64,000 nucleotides of DNA, taken from contig NZ_JBAJIJ010000001.1 in the NCBI RefSeq assembly GCF_036867135.1, positions 868,001 to 932,000 on the forward strand. Direction: 5' to 3'. Every line of letters starts with the position of its first letter. The first letter of the stretch is position 1. Both the position numbers and the translations under genes were made by a program. Source of the DNA: Aeromicrobium sp. Sec7.5. Lineage in GTDB: Bacteria; Actinomycetota; Actinomycetes; Propionibacteriales; Nocardioidaceae. Below, piece after piece: positions 1 to 8,548 of the stretch. The notes beneath the pieces were generated by a model, which ran no database searches, had not been told where the DNA came from, and saw only the letters and a program-made list of their open reading frames with translations.

Positions 1-2
1 TG

Positions 3-197
3 GCCGACGGCACGGTGGAACAGATTCAGATCCGGGTCGGACTGAGGCGCGTGCCCGCCTACGATGACCGGGGCGACGACTCGGTGCGCGAGGAGCCGTT
101 CACGTTCGTCACCCTCGGATGGCGTGACGCGATCGCCGGCAACGAGGAGGCCCAACGGGCCTTCGACGACTACGTGGGGGGTGATGACGGTGCGTGA
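3..197 (+). CDS. C-terminal fragment of unidentified protein (possibly DUF5819)
   Basis: The reading frame is open from the left window edge to a TGA at 195-197, so this is the tail of a gene that begins upstream; the GTG at 15 is probably internal. The visible 60-odd residues are acidic, soluble-looking and lack a recognisable motif. The gene overlaps the following HTTM-domain gene by 14 bases, so the two are probably co-translated. DUF5819 proteins are often found directly upstream of HTTM genes in actinobacteria, which is the only reason for that suggestion; identity is not established from this fragment. Confidence 0.5.
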   Translation, partial: ADGTVEQIQIRVGLRRVPAYDDRGDDSVREEPFTFVTLGWRDAIAGNEEAQRAFDDYVGGDDGA

Positions 198-1383
198 CAC
201 CTGGTGGGTGCTCGTCGATACCGTGATCCGAGCTCGCGAGGCCGCGGAGCGGTGGCTGTTCGGCGGACGCCACGCACTGGTGGCCCTGGGGCTGTGCCGC
301 ATCCTGCTCGGCCTCAGCGTCGTGCTGACGCTCGTGGTCAACTTCTCCGACCGCACCCTGTGGGTCGGCAACGCGTCGGTGTGGGCCGAGCCGGCCCGTG
401 ACGCGGTCGACTTCCCGGAGCTCTGGCTCGTCCGCAACGCGACCGACGCCGTCGTCACGGTCGTCTACCTGGTCACGACGCTGGCCGCCCTCGCCCTGAC
501 GGCCGGGTGGTACACCCGCGCCGCGAACGTCGTCACCCTGGTCGGGTTCATCGCCGTGGTCGGGCAGAACCCCATGGTCGGCAGCGCGAGCGACAACGCC
601 GTGCGGCTGGCGCTCCTGTGGCTGGTGCTGACGAGCTCGGGGGACCGTTGCTCGGTGGACGCCCGCCAGCGGGCGGCGCGCCAGGAGGGAGCCGAGGTCG
701 ACCACCGCGGCTTCGACTCCGACGAGGTGCTGCCCCCGTGGCTCGGCATCAGCCTGCACAACATCGGGCTCCTGGGTCTGGGGGTGCAGACCGTGCTGCT
801 GTACGTCACGGCGGGCCTCGACAAGATCGCCCGTGAGGCCTGGCGCTCGGGGGAGGCGCTGTACTACACGACCCAGCTGCCAGAGTTCCGACCGTTCGGC
901 GGCCTGTCCGACCTCGTGTCGGCCAGCCCGGTCTTCCTGGCCTTCCTGACATACGTGGTGCTGCTGACCCAGCTGTTCTTCGCACCGCTGATGCTGACCC
1001 GGGTCTCGCGGATCGTCGCCGTCACCGTGGCGATCGGGGCGAACGTCTTCTTCGCCGTCGTCTTCGGTGCGGTCCCTGCTGCGCTGGCGATCATCGCGGT
1101 CACGCTGGTCGTGTTCCCCGACGACCTGCTGGAGGAGCGCGTCGACTGGCTCTCGGAGGTCACCGAGCCGCTGCGTGGACGGATCGAGGCGGTGTGGTTC
1201 CGCCTCAGCGACCCCTTCATGGACGCGGCCGACACGTTCCGCTCGCGGCGCTCGGAGCGCCGGGAGCGGCGGGCCGAGGCCAGCGCGCAGAAGGCCGAGC
1301 GCAAGGCCGCCGCGAAGACCGCGGGCCGAGGCGCTCGACGCGCAGGCGCCGACCGCGAGTCCGAGACCGTCGACGCCGACTGA
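184..1383 (+). CDS. HTTM domain-containing multipass membrane protein
   Basis: A protein of 399 residues with several hydrophobic segments (about residues 35-60, 90-125, 130-150 and 180-290), resembling the HTTM family (horizontally transferred transmembrane domain, related to vitamin K-dependent gamma-carboxylase and SdpB-like proteins). The start ATG at 184 lies inside the end of the preceding gene; the frame is open further upstream, but those codons overlap that gene. The last 50 or so residues form a soluble Arg/Lys/Ala-rich tail predicted to be cytoplasmic. Function in actinobacteria is not known; co-translation with the upstream gene suggests the two act together. Confidence 0.75.
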   Translation: MTVRDTWWVLVDTVIRAREAAERWLFGGRHALVALGLCRILLGLSVVLTLVVNFSDRTLWVGNASVWAEPARDAVDFPELWLVRNATDAVVTVVYLVTTLAALALTAGWYTRAANVVTLVGFIAVVGQNPMVGSASDNAVRLALLWLVLTSSGDRCSVDARQRAARQEGAEVDHRGFDSDEVLPPWLGISLHNIGLLGLGVQTVLLYVTAGLDKIAREAWRSGEALYYTTQLPEFRPFGGLSDLVSASPVFLAFLTYVVLLTQLFFAPLMLTRVSRIVAVTVAIGANVFFAVVFGAVPAALAIIAVTLVVFPDDLLEERVDWLSEVTEPLRGRIEAVWFRLSDPFMDAADTFRSRRSERRERRAEASAQKAERKAAAKTAGRGARRAGADRESETVDAD

Positions 1384-1384
1384 G

Positions 1385-2587
1385 TCAGTCGCGCGTCACG
1401 TCGATCGCGGCGCGGCCCCCGGCCACGACCAGGCCGATCACGGGGATCGTCAGCAGCGCGGCGGCGGCGTTCAGCGTGCCGAAGTCGCGCCACGCCATGA
1501 TGACCCCGGCCAGCAGGCCGCCGGTCGCCCCCGCGACGTTCATGGCGAGGTCGGCGACGCCCTGCACGGCAGGCCGGACCTCGGCGCTGAGGGCCGTCGT
1601 GAGCATCGCCGCGGCGGCGATGACCGACATCGACCAACCGAGACCCAGGAGCACCAGCCCGATCATGATGCGTGGCTCCGAGTGCCCGGCGGTGCCGGAC
1701 ACGACGGTCGAGACCACGAGCACGACCTGACCGGCCACCACCAGCACCGGTGGCCCGATCACGTCGGCCAGCCAGCCGAAGACCGGCGACAGGGCGAACA
1801 TGCCGGCGATGTGAAGACTGATCGTGAGCCCGATGAGCTCCAGGTCGGACCCGTGGTCCTCCATGTGCACGGGGGTCAGTGCCATGACCGACACCATCAC
1901 CGCGTGCGAGGCCGCGATGGCCACAACGGCCGTCAAGGCCCGACCGCGCACGTGCGGCCAGGGCGAGACGCGGGCGGGCCGCGGCACGGTGGCGTCGGGC
2001 GCCAACGGGTCCGGGCGCACCAGGACGAACGTCATGAGCCCGGCCACGGCGAACGCCACGGCCGAGAACACCAGGGGGCCGGCGAGGTCGGGGATGTCCA
2101 GCGACGCGGCCACGCGTGCACCCGGACCGGTCAGGTTCGGGCCGGCCACGGCGCCGATGGTGGTGGCCCAGACGACGACCGAGAGCGAACGGGCGACCTT
2201 GCGGGGCTCGGCCCGGTCGGTGGCGGCGAACCGCGACTGCAGGTTGGACGCCGTGCTGGCGCCGAACAGCACGAGGCCGAGGAGCACGAGCAGGAGCGAG
2301 TCGAGATCGGCGCCCACGATCGACACGACCGCCCCGGCCGCGCCGACCAGCCATCCCGTGGTGAGGGCCGGCCTTCGTCCGGAGCGGACGGCCCAGCGTG
2401 CCAGCGGGATCGTCGCGGCGGCGGCCCCGACCGTCAGCATCACCGTGGCGGTGCCGGCCCAGCCGGAGGAGCCGCTGACGTCCTTGACGAGAAGTGCTCC
2501 GATCGCCAGCCCGGCGCCGTTGCCGACCCCGCCCACCACCTGGACCGCCGCGAGGGACCCGACGAGGCGCCCCTGCGGAAAGGTCAC
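1385..2587 (-). CDS. Major facilitator superfamily transporter
   Basis: A 400-residue integral membrane protein with about 12 hydrophobic segments in two halves separated by a short hydrophilic loop near residue 200. The N-terminal half contains a basic stretch after an early helix (RWAVRSGRRPAL) that fits the MFS loop 2-3 motif, and the C-terminal half has FGWLADVIG, a second copy-like motif. GTG at 2587 was chosen because it overlaps the TGA of the upstream metallopeptidase by four bases (GTGA); the longer open frame runs into that gene. Substrate unknown; drug or metabolite efflux is typical of the family. It is translationally coupled to an M13 peptidase, an unusual partner. Confidence 0.8.
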   Translation of the reverse strand: MTFPQGRLVGSLAAVQVVGGVGNGAGLAIGALLVKDVSGSSGWAGTATVMLTVGAAAATIPLARWAVRSGRRPALTTGWLVGAAGAVVSIVGADLDSLLLVLLGLVLFGASTASNLQSRFAATDRAEPRKVARSLSVVVWATTIGAVAGPNLTGPGARVAASLDIPDLAGPLVFSAVAFAVAGLMTFVLVRPDPLAPDATVPRPARVSPWPHVRGRALTAVVAIAASHAVMVSVMALTPVHMEDHGSDLELIGLTISLHIAGMFALSPVFGWLADVIGPPVLVVAGQVVLVVSTVVSGTAGHSEPRIMIGLVLLGLGWSMSVIAAAAMLTTALSAEVRPAVQGVADLAMNVAGATGGLLAGVIMAWRDFGTLNAAAALLTIPVIGLVVAGGRAAIDVTRD

Positions 2588-4554
2588 GACGACCAGACGG
2601 TCACACGGTCGGCAGGATCGAGCCACAGCTGGTCGTCGGACGTCACGTCGAACGCCGTGTAGAACGCGTCGATGTTGCGCACGACCTGGTTGCACCGGAA
2701 CTCCGGCGGCGAGTGGGGATCGACCGTGAGCCGGCGGACGGTCTCGGCCGGCCGCACCTTGGACTGCCACGCCTGCGCCCACGAGACGAAGAAGCGTTGG
2801 TCGGGCGTGAGCCCGTCGACGGGCTCGTCGCCCGGACCGGTCAACCGGAATGCGCGGTAGGCGATGCTGAGCCCGCCCAGGTCACCGATGTTCTCGCCGA
2901 TCGTCAGCGCACCGTTGACCTTCTGACCGTCCGCGCCCTCGGGTGCGAGGTCGTCGTACTGGGCGACGAGGGCCGCCGTGAGCTTCTCGAAGGCCATGCG
3001 GTCGTCGTCGGTCCACCAGTTGCTCAGGGCTCCGGTGCCGTCGTACTGCGAGCCCTGGTCGTCGAAGCCGTGGCCGATCTCGTGACCGATCACGGCACCG
3101 ATGGCGCCGTAGTTCACGGCGTCGTCGGCGTCGGCGTGGAAGAAGGGCGGCTGCAGGATCGCCGCCGGGAAGACGATCTCGTTCATCGTGGGGTTGTAGT
3201 AGGCGTTGAGGGTCTGCGGCGTCATGTACCACTCGTCGCGATCGATCGTCGCGCCGATCTTCGCCAGCTCGCGGGCGGTCTCGACCGCCATCGACCGGCG
3301 CGCGTTGCCGAGCAGGTCGGCCGGGTCGGTCTCGAGGTCGGTGTAGTCCTTGAACTGCTCGGGATGGCCGATCTTCGGGGTGAACGCCGCGAGCTTGTCG
3401 TGGGCGCGGGCCTTGGTCTCGTCGCTCATCCACGGCAGCTCGGTGATCGACTGGCGGTAGGCCTCGATCAGGTTGGCGATCAGCTCGTCCATCCGCTCAC
3501 GGGCCGTGTCGGGGTACTCGGTGCGGACGTAGATGCGACCGACGGCCTCACCCATGGCGCCCTCGACGAAGGAGACGCCACGCTTCCAGCGCGGGCGCAG
3601 CTCGTCGGTGCCGGACAGCGTGCGGCCGTAGAAGTCGAAGTTCTCGTCGATCAGGTCCGACGACAGGTAGGCGGCGGCCGCGTGCACGACGTTCCACCGC
3701 AGCCAGTCGAGCCAGGCGGGCAGCAGGTCGGGCGTCAGCAGGGTCTCGAGGCCCTCGAGGAACGACGGCTGGGCCATGACGACCTCGGCCAGGACCGCCT
3801 CGGGGATCTGCCCCGCGGCCGACCAGGCAGCGAGGTCGAACGACGGCACGAGCGCCTGCAGCTGCTCGAAGGGCAGGAGGTTGTACGTCTTCTGGGCGTC
3901 GCGGCAGGCGACGCGGTCCCAGTGGTGCGCGGCGAGCCGGGTCTCGAGGTCGAGCACGCGCTCGGCCCGGGCGGCGGCCCCGTCGGAACCGGCCCCGTCG
4001 AGCCCGGCGAGGGTGAGCATGCGCTCGATGTGGCCGACGTAGGCGGCGCGGATGTCGGCCGACTCGTCCTCGCGGTAGTACGACTCGTCGGGCAGACCCG
4101 TGCCGCCCTGGAAGGCGTGCGTGACGTAGCGGTCGGGCTGACCGCGGTCAGGGCCGATGTAGATGCCGATCAGACCGTGCGTGCCCGTGCGCTCGAGGTC
4201 GCCGAGCAGCCGCGCGAACCCGGCGTAGTCGGTGAGGGCGTCGATGCGGGCGAGATCGGGCCGGAGCGGCTCGACTCCCAACGCCTCGATGCGGTCGGTG
4301 TCCATGAAGGAGGCGAACAGGTCGCCGATCTTGCGCTCGTCCGACCCCGCGGGGGCGTCGGAGGACGCGGCGTCCTCGATGATCTGGCGGACCTTGCCCT
4401 CCGCCTCGTCGACGAGCGTCACGAACGAGCCCGCCGTGGCGCGGTCGGGCGCGATGGGCGCCTCGCGCAGCCAGCGGCCGTTCACGTGGCGGAAGAGGTC
4501 GTCCTGCACGCGGATCTCGTGGTCCAGCTGCGCGATGTCGATGCCCTGAGTCAC
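2584..4554 (-). CDS. M13 family zinc metallopeptidase (neprilysin/PepO-like)
   Basis: 656 residues, the usual length for bacterial PepO/Zmp1 endopeptidases. The zinc site HEIGH is at about residues 491-495, with the third ligand in the GENIGDLGG motif about 60 residues later; NAYYNP upstream is the family substrate-backbone motif. No signal peptide or membrane anchor is visible, as in mycobacterial Zmp1. It should hydrolyse short peptides. The GTG start at 4554 follows TAGCCT on the minus strand by six bases, a leaderless promoter that overlaps the one for the divergent siderophore-interacting protein. Confidence 0.93.
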   Translation of the reverse strand: MTQGIDIAQLDHEIRVQDDLFRHVNGRWLREAPIAPDRATAGSFVTLVDEAEGKVRQIIEDAASSDAPAGSDERKIGDLFASFMDTDRIEALGVEPLRPDLARIDALTDYAGFARLLGDLERTGTHGLIGIYIGPDRGQPDRYVTHAFQGGTGLPDESYYREDESADIRAAYVGHIERMLTLAGLDGAGSDGAAARAERVLDLETRLAAHHWDRVACRDAQKTYNLLPFEQLQALVPSFDLAAWSAAGQIPEAVLAEVVMAQPSFLEGLETLLTPDLLPAWLDWLRWNVVHAAAAYLSSDLIDENFDFYGRTLSGTDELRPRWKRGVSFVEGAMGEAVGRIYVRTEYPDTARERMDELIANLIEAYRQSITELPWMSDETKARAHDKLAAFTPKIGHPEQFKDYTDLETDPADLLGNARRSMAVETARELAKIGATIDRDEWYMTPQTLNAYYNPTMNEIVFPAAILQPPFFHADADDAVNYGAIGAVIGHEIGHGFDDQGSQYDGTGALSNWWTDDDRMAFEKLTAALVAQYDDLAPEGADGQKVNGALTIGENIGDLGGLSIAYRAFRLTGPGDEPVDGLTPDQRFFVSWAQAWQSKVRPAETVRRLTVDPHSPPEFRCNQVVRNIDAFYTAFDVTSDDQLWLDPADRVTVWSS

Positions 4555-4559
4555 CTCGT

Positions 4560-4566
4560 TAGGCTA
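4560..4566. promoter_or_regulatory. Overlapping divergent -10 elements (two leaderless genes)
   Basis: On the plus strand TAGGCT (4560-4565) lies six bases before the GTG at 4572; on the minus strand TAGCCT (4566-4561) lies six bases before the GTG at 4554. The 17-bp intergenic gap therefore carries both -10 boxes, overlapping by five base pairs and symmetrically placed. Neither start has room for a Shine-Dalgarno, so both transcripts are predicted to be leaderless and mutually exclusive at the level of polymerase binding. Confidence 0.7.
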
Positions 4567-4571
4567 CAGGC

Positions 4572-5420
4572 GTGTCGAGCACCTACCTGACCCGTCTGTC
4601 CGTCCTGCGGACCGAGGATCTCGGCCCGGCGATGCGCCGCCTCGTGCTCGGCGGGCCGGAGCTCGGCGACGTCGTCGCGGGATGGAAGGGTCACACCGAC
4701 GCCTACGTCAAGATCGCCTTCCTGGCTCCGGGTGTCGAGTACCCGGAGCGACTCGATTTGGACGATCTCCGCGCGACCGTGCCGGCCGAGCACTGGCCGG
4801 TGCTGCGCACCTACACGGTGCGCCGGCTCGACGCCGCGGCCGGCGAGATGTGGGTCGACGTCGTCGTGCACGGTGACGAGGGACTTGCGGGGCCGTGGGC
4901 GGCTCGCGCCCAGGTGGGCGAGACGGTCCACTTCCGGGGCCCGGGAGGCGCCTACCGTCCCGATCCCGAGGCCGACCACCAGCTGCTGGTGGGTGACGAG
5001 GCCGCGCTCCCGGCGATCCTGGCGAGTCTCGAGGCCCTCGATCCAGGTCAGAAGGCCACGGCCTTCGTCGAGGTCGACGGACCGGACCACGAGCAGGAGG
5101 TCGTCACCGCGGGTGACGTCGAGGTCGTCTGGCTGCATCGCTCACCGCAGGAGGCCGGCACCACGAACCTCCTGGACGACGCCGTCCGGGCCTGGCCCTG
5201 GCCCGGCGGACGAGTCCAGGTGTTCGTGCACGGCGAGTCCGGCCTGCTCAAGACGGTGCGCCCGTACCTCGTGAAGGAGCAGGCGGTCGAGCGTCGCGAC
5301 GTGTCGATCTCGGCGTACTGGCGCCGTGGAGAGACCGAGGAGGGCTTTCGCGCCTGGAAGGCGGGGGAACGGGCCCGCGGCGAGGAGCCGATGATCCGAC
5401 CCGGTTCCACGTCGTCGTGA
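4572..5420 (+). CDS. Siderophore-interacting protein (FAD-dependent ferric reductase)
   Basis: 282 residues of the ViuB/SIP family. The N-terminal FAD-binding barrel includes VLRTYTVRRLD near residue 80 (the RxYTxR FAD motif) and FRGPGGAY near 125; the C-terminal part is the NAD(P)H-binding half, ending with the family-typical AYWRRGETEEGFRAWK. These cytoplasmic enzymes release iron from ferric siderophores by reduction. GTG at 4572 follows a TAGGCT -10 by six bases. It overlaps ispD by four bases (GTGA), so the two are co-transcribed. A matching siderophore gene cluster is not in the window. Confidence 0.92.
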   Translation: MSSTYLTRLSVLRTEDLGPAMRRLVLGGPELGDVVAGWKGHTDAYVKIAFLAPGVEYPERLDLDDLRATVPAEHWPVLRTYTVRRLDAAAGEMWVDVVVHGDEGLAGPWAARAQVGETVHFRGPGGAYRPDPEADHQLLVGDEAALPAILASLEALDPGQKATAFVEVDGPDHEQEVVTAGDVEVVWLHRSPQEAGTTNLLDDAVRAWPWPGGRVQVFVHGESGLLKTVRPYLVKEQAVERRDVSISAYWRRGETEEGFRAWKAGERARGEEPMIRPGSTSS

Positions 5421-6106
5421 CGGTCCACGCGCTGGTGCTCGCTGGAGGAACCGGCACCCGTTTCGGGGCGTCGACCCCCAAGCAGCTGCTCGACCTCGAC
5501 GGCAGCACCGTCCTGGCCCACGCGGTCCGCCGACTCGCCCAGCACCGCGAGGTCGACTGGATCGTGCTCGTGACGCACGCCGAGTCGGCGCGGGAGGCGC
5601 ACCGGGTGGCGGTGGCCGAGCCGAAGGTCGTCACGGTGGTCTCGGGCGGCGCCACGCGGGCCGAGAGCACGCGGCTCGGGCTGGCCGCGATCCCGGACCT
5701 CGCCGACGACGACCTCGTGCTCGTGCACGACGCGGCCCGGCCGCTCGTCACCGCCGCGGTGGTCGACGCCTGCCTCGCCGGGCTCGTCGACCACGACGCC
5801 GTGACGCCGGCGGTCGAGTCGGTCGACACCCTCGTCGAGGTCGATGCGGGTGGCACGGTCCTGCGTGGCGTTGACCGCGCCACGGTCCGGCGCGTGCAGA
5901 CGCCGCAGGGGTTCCGCGCCGGGGTGCTGCGGCGCGCGCACGCCGCTGCCGCACTCGAGCCGGGAGAGCCCACCGACGACTGTGGCGTCGTCCTGGCCCA
6001 CGTCCCCGGCGCGCGGGTCGCGGTGGTCCCCGGCGACGAGCGCAACCTCAAGATCACCCGGCCGGCCGACCTCGACCTCGCCCGCCGCTGGCTGCACGAG
6101 GACTGA
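5417..6106 (+). CDS. ispD: 2-C-methyl-D-erythritol 4-phosphate cytidylyltransferase
   Basis: 229 residues, normal for IspD. It transfers CMP from CTP to MEP in the non-mevalonate isoprenoid pathway. The N-terminal CTP-binding glycine-rich segment LAGGTGTRFG, followed by KQLLDL, is intact; VHDAARPL and VDRATVRRVQTPQGF, both family hallmarks, are present, and KITRPADL closes the fold. The usual partner ispF is not immediately downstream; a convergent glycosyltransferase begins 16 bases after the stop. The start GTG overlaps the stop of the siderophore-interacting gene. The product feeds uppS, also in this window at 46.2 kb. Confidence 0.96.
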   Translation: MTVHALVLAGGTGTRFGASTPKQLLDLDGSTVLAHAVRRLAQHREVDWIVLVTHAESAREAHRVAVAEPKVVTVVSGGATRAESTRLGLAAIPDLADDDLVLVHDAARPLVTAAVVDACLAGLVDHDAVTPAVESVDTLVEVDAGGTVLRGVDRATVRRVQTPQGFRAGVLRRAHAAAALEPGEPTDDCGVVLAHVPGARVAVVPGDERNLKITRPADLDLARRWLHED

Positions 6107-6121
6107 GGTCGAGCGCGGCGG

Positions 6122-7108
6122 CTACTCCGCGGTGGGCAGGGCGGGCGGGACCTCGGCGGGATCCATGGGGCGCCAGGTGTCGTCGCGCCAGAGGCGCCGG
6201 CTCTCGCGGAACCCGCGGACGAGGTCGCCGACGCCGCGCAGCGTGCGCTGCACCACGACGAGTCGGAAGACCTCCTTGGCGAAGGTGAGGGCCGTGCCGA
6301 GGCCGAAGCCGACCCGGTTGAGCTTGCCGTGGAGCGCGAAGTACTGGCCGACGTAGGCCCGGTTGCGCATGACGTGGAAGCGGAAGAGCGGGCTGCCGTC
6401 ATTGAGGTGGCGCAGCCCGAGATTGACCTGCCGCTGCTCGCGCTTGCGTCGCAGGACGTACGCGTCGACGTAGACGACGTCGGTGTGCTGGGCGGCCAGC
6501 CAGGCGTACGCGGCGTCGTCCCACGTGATGAAGAATCGGGGGTCCGGCAGGCCGATCGTGCGCACGACGTCGGCGTGGATCAGCATGCCCTCGAACGTGC
6601 CCGAGTTGGTGAGCGCGTAGCCCTCGTCGTTGAACGTGCGCTTGACGCCGTAGGGGAGCGGCACACCGAGGAACTCGTTGAACTTGGCCTGCCAGTAGAA
6701 GGGTGACCCGTCGAAGTCGTACCGGCGCCCGTGGATGACGCGAAAGCGCTCCATCCAGGGTGAGAAGAGGTCGAGCGCCTCGGGCAGGATCTCGACGTCG
6801 TCGTCCATGAGCCACACCCAGTCGGCCCCGAGCTCGAGCGCCAGCCGGGTGCCCTCGCAGAACCCCCCGGCGCCGCCGGTGTTCGTGGCGAGGCGCCGGG
6901 TCACCAGCACGCCCGGATCGAACCAGTCGGCGGCCTCGTCGAGGACCCGGGTCGTCGCCTCGTCGCTCGCGTTGTCGATCACGACGACGCGCCAGGCGGG
7001 CGTCGACAGCCGGGTGGCGCTCCGCAGCAGCTCGGCCAGGAACTCCGGTCGGTTGTACGTCACGACGGCGATCGCGACGCGGGAGGTCTGCTCGGGCACG
7101 GACGCCAC
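6122..7108 (-). CDS. Glycosyltransferase family 2 (galactofuranosyl/rhamnosyltransferase-like)
   Basis: 328 residues with a GT-A fold. AIAVVTYNRPEFL at the N-terminus is the nucleotide-sugar entry strand; NTGGAGGF and the metal-binding WLMDDDVE follow at about residues 70-95; FFITWDDAAY near 190 fits the acceptor-side acidic motif of GlfT/rhamnosyltransferase-like enzymes. No membrane helix is evident. It probably adds a sugar to a cell-wall or surface polysaccharide. GTG at 7108 was chosen over the longer open frame because GGGGAG lies eight bases upstream and homology begins immediately after it; GTG 7099 is an alternative. Confidence 0.85.
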   Translation of the reverse strand: MASVPEQTSRVAIAVVTYNRPEFLAELLRSATRLSTPAWRVVVIDNASDEATTRVLDEAADWFDPGVLVTRRLATNTGGAGGFCEGTRLALELGADWVWLMDDDVEILPEALDLFSPWMERFRVIHGRRYDFDGSPFYWQAKFNEFLGVPLPYGVKRTFNDEGYALTNSGTFEGMLIHADVVRTIGLPDPRFFITWDDAAYAWLAAQHTDVVYVDAYVLRRKREQRQVNLGLRHLNDGSPLFRFHVMRNRAYVGQYFALHGKLNRVGFGLGTALTFAKEVFRLVVVQRTLRGVGDLVRGFRESRRLWRDDTWRPMDPAEVPPALPTAE

Positions 7109-7181
7109 CCTAACGACTCCCCGCCGCCGACCGGTCCGACGGCGTCGTGGCGGAAGTTCCACCGCGGCCCCGGGTGCGGTG

Positions 7182-7187
7182 TAACGT
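7182..7187 (+). promoter_or_regulatory. -10 element of leaderless trkH-type gene
   Basis: TAACGT followed by six bases and the GTG start at 7194; no Shine-Dalgarno precedes the GTG. Placement fits a transcript that begins at the start codon. Confidence 0.6.
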
Positions 7188-7193
7188 CGCCGT

Positions 7194-8540
7194 GTGCCCC
7201 GTCCGAGGATCCCGGCCGCCATCGCGCACCCTGTGCGACTGCTGCCGCTGTCGTTCCTCACGTTGATCCTGTTCGGCACGGCGCTGCTGATGCTCCCCTT
7301 CGCCAGGACCGGTGCGTACTCGCCCGAGTTCATGCCGGCGTTCTTCACGTCGACCTCCGCGGTCACGGTCACCGGCCTCGCCACGGTCGACACCTCGAGC
7401 TACTGGTCGCCCGTGGGCCAGACGATCATCCTCGTCCTGGTCGAGATCGGGGGCCTCGGGATCGTGGCCCTGGCCACGGTGCTGGGCCTGTTCATCGGCG
7501 GTCGTCTCGGTCTGCGCACCCGCCTCGTGGCGCAGACCGACATGCACGTCGTGAGCCTCGGCGAGGTCAAGCCGCTGTTCCGACGGGTCGCCGTGGTGAT
7601 GCTGAGCTTCCAGCTCGTCATCGCGATCGTGCTCGCGATCCGCTACCGGGGCTCGTACTACGACACCTGGAGCACCTCGGTGTGGCACGGGGTGTTCGAC
7701 GCGGTCATGGCCTTCAACAACGCGGGCTTCTCGCTCAACTCCGACAGCATCACCCGGTACGCGGGCGACTGGCTGGTCATCGTGCCCATCTGCATCGGGG
7801 TGTTCTTCGGTGCCGTGGGCTTCCCGGTGCTGGCCGAGCTCTTCAGCGGCTGGCGCAACCCGAGCAAGTGGACCATCCACACCCGGCTGACGGTGTGGGG
7901 GTCGGTCTTCCTCCTGGTGCTCGGCTCCGTCGTGTTCCTGTCCCTGGAGTGGGGCAACCCCGCGACCCTGGGCGCGCTGCCCTGGGACCACCGGCTCGTG
8001 TCCGGGCTCGAGGGCGGCATCATGCCGAGGTCCGGAGGCCTGAACAGCTTCGACTGGGGCGCGGTCCGGCCCGAGACGTTGAGCTTCGGCACCGTCCTGA
8101 TGTTCATCGGCGGTGGCAGCGCCAGCACCGCCGGTGGCATCAAGGTGACGACCTTCCTGCTCCTGGCCTACGTGATCCTCGCCGAGCTGCGAGGCGACCC
8201 GCAGGTCACGATCGGCGCCCGGGCGATCAGCTCGGCGGTCGCGCGCACCGCGCTCACGATCGCACTCATCTCCGTCATGCTGGTCGCCGGTTCCACCTGG
8301 CTGCTGATGCTCGTCTCGGACTCGAGCTTCGAGAACGCGCTCTTCGAGGCCACATCGGCCTTCGCGACGGCCGGACTGAGCACGGGCCTGACGCCGAGTC
8401 TCAACACGGCGTCGCAGGTCGTCATCATCGTCTTGATGTTCATCGGCCGAGTCGGCACCATTACGGCTGCCTCGGCCTTCGTCCTGCGTCGTCGGGCACC
8501 GCGGTACACCGTGCCCGAGGAACAGCCCATCATCGGATAG
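7194..8540 (+). CDS. TrkH/KtrB family potassium uptake channel subunit
   Basis: 448 residues containing four pore repeats typical of the SKT superfamily. Selectivity-filter-like segments are visible: TSTSAVTVTGL (about residue 45), FNNAGFSLN (about 180), IMPRSGGLN (about 280) and TSAFATAGLS (about 390). The chain is predominantly hydrophobic with 8-10 membrane helices. It forms the K+ translocating subunit gated by the cytoplasmic NAD-binding protein encoded eight bases downstream. The GTG start follows TAACGT by six bases, implying a leaderless mRNA. Confidence 0.94.
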   Translation: MPRPRIPAAIAHPVRLLPLSFLTLILFGTALLMLPFARTGAYSPEFMPAFFTSTSAVTVTGLATVDTSSYWSPVGQTIILVLVEIGGLGIVALATVLGLFIGGRLGLRTRLVAQTDMHVVSLGEVKPLFRRVAVVMLSFQLVIAIVLAIRYRGSYYDTWSTSVWHGVFDAVMAFNNAGFSLNSDSITRYAGDWLVIVPICIGVFFGAVGFPVLAELFSGWRNPSKWTIHTRLTVWGSVFLLVLGSVVFLSLEWGNPATLGALPWDHRLVSGLEGGIMPRSGGLNSFDWGAVRPETLSFGTVLMFIGGGSASTAGGIKVTTFLLLAYVILAELRGDPQVTIGARAISSAVARTALTIALISVMLVAGSTWLLMLVSDSSFENALFEATSAFATAGLSTGLTPSLNTASQVVIIVLMFIGRVGTITAASAFVLRRRAPRYTVPEEQPIIG

Positions 8541-8548
8541 GAGCCAGC

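Noticed and set aside
4554..4572. TTAGGCTA between the M13 peptidase and siderophore-interacting genes as an IdeR box
   Set aside because: Only the central 9 of 19 positions match; the outer arms do not. Overlapping -10 boxes explain the sequence better.
2494..4590. Open frame of 698 codons antisense to the M13 peptidase gene
   Set aside because: Shadow frame of a high-GC gene; composition is Arg/Gly/Val-rich without any motif, and the sense strand has a complete metallopeptidase with HEXXH.
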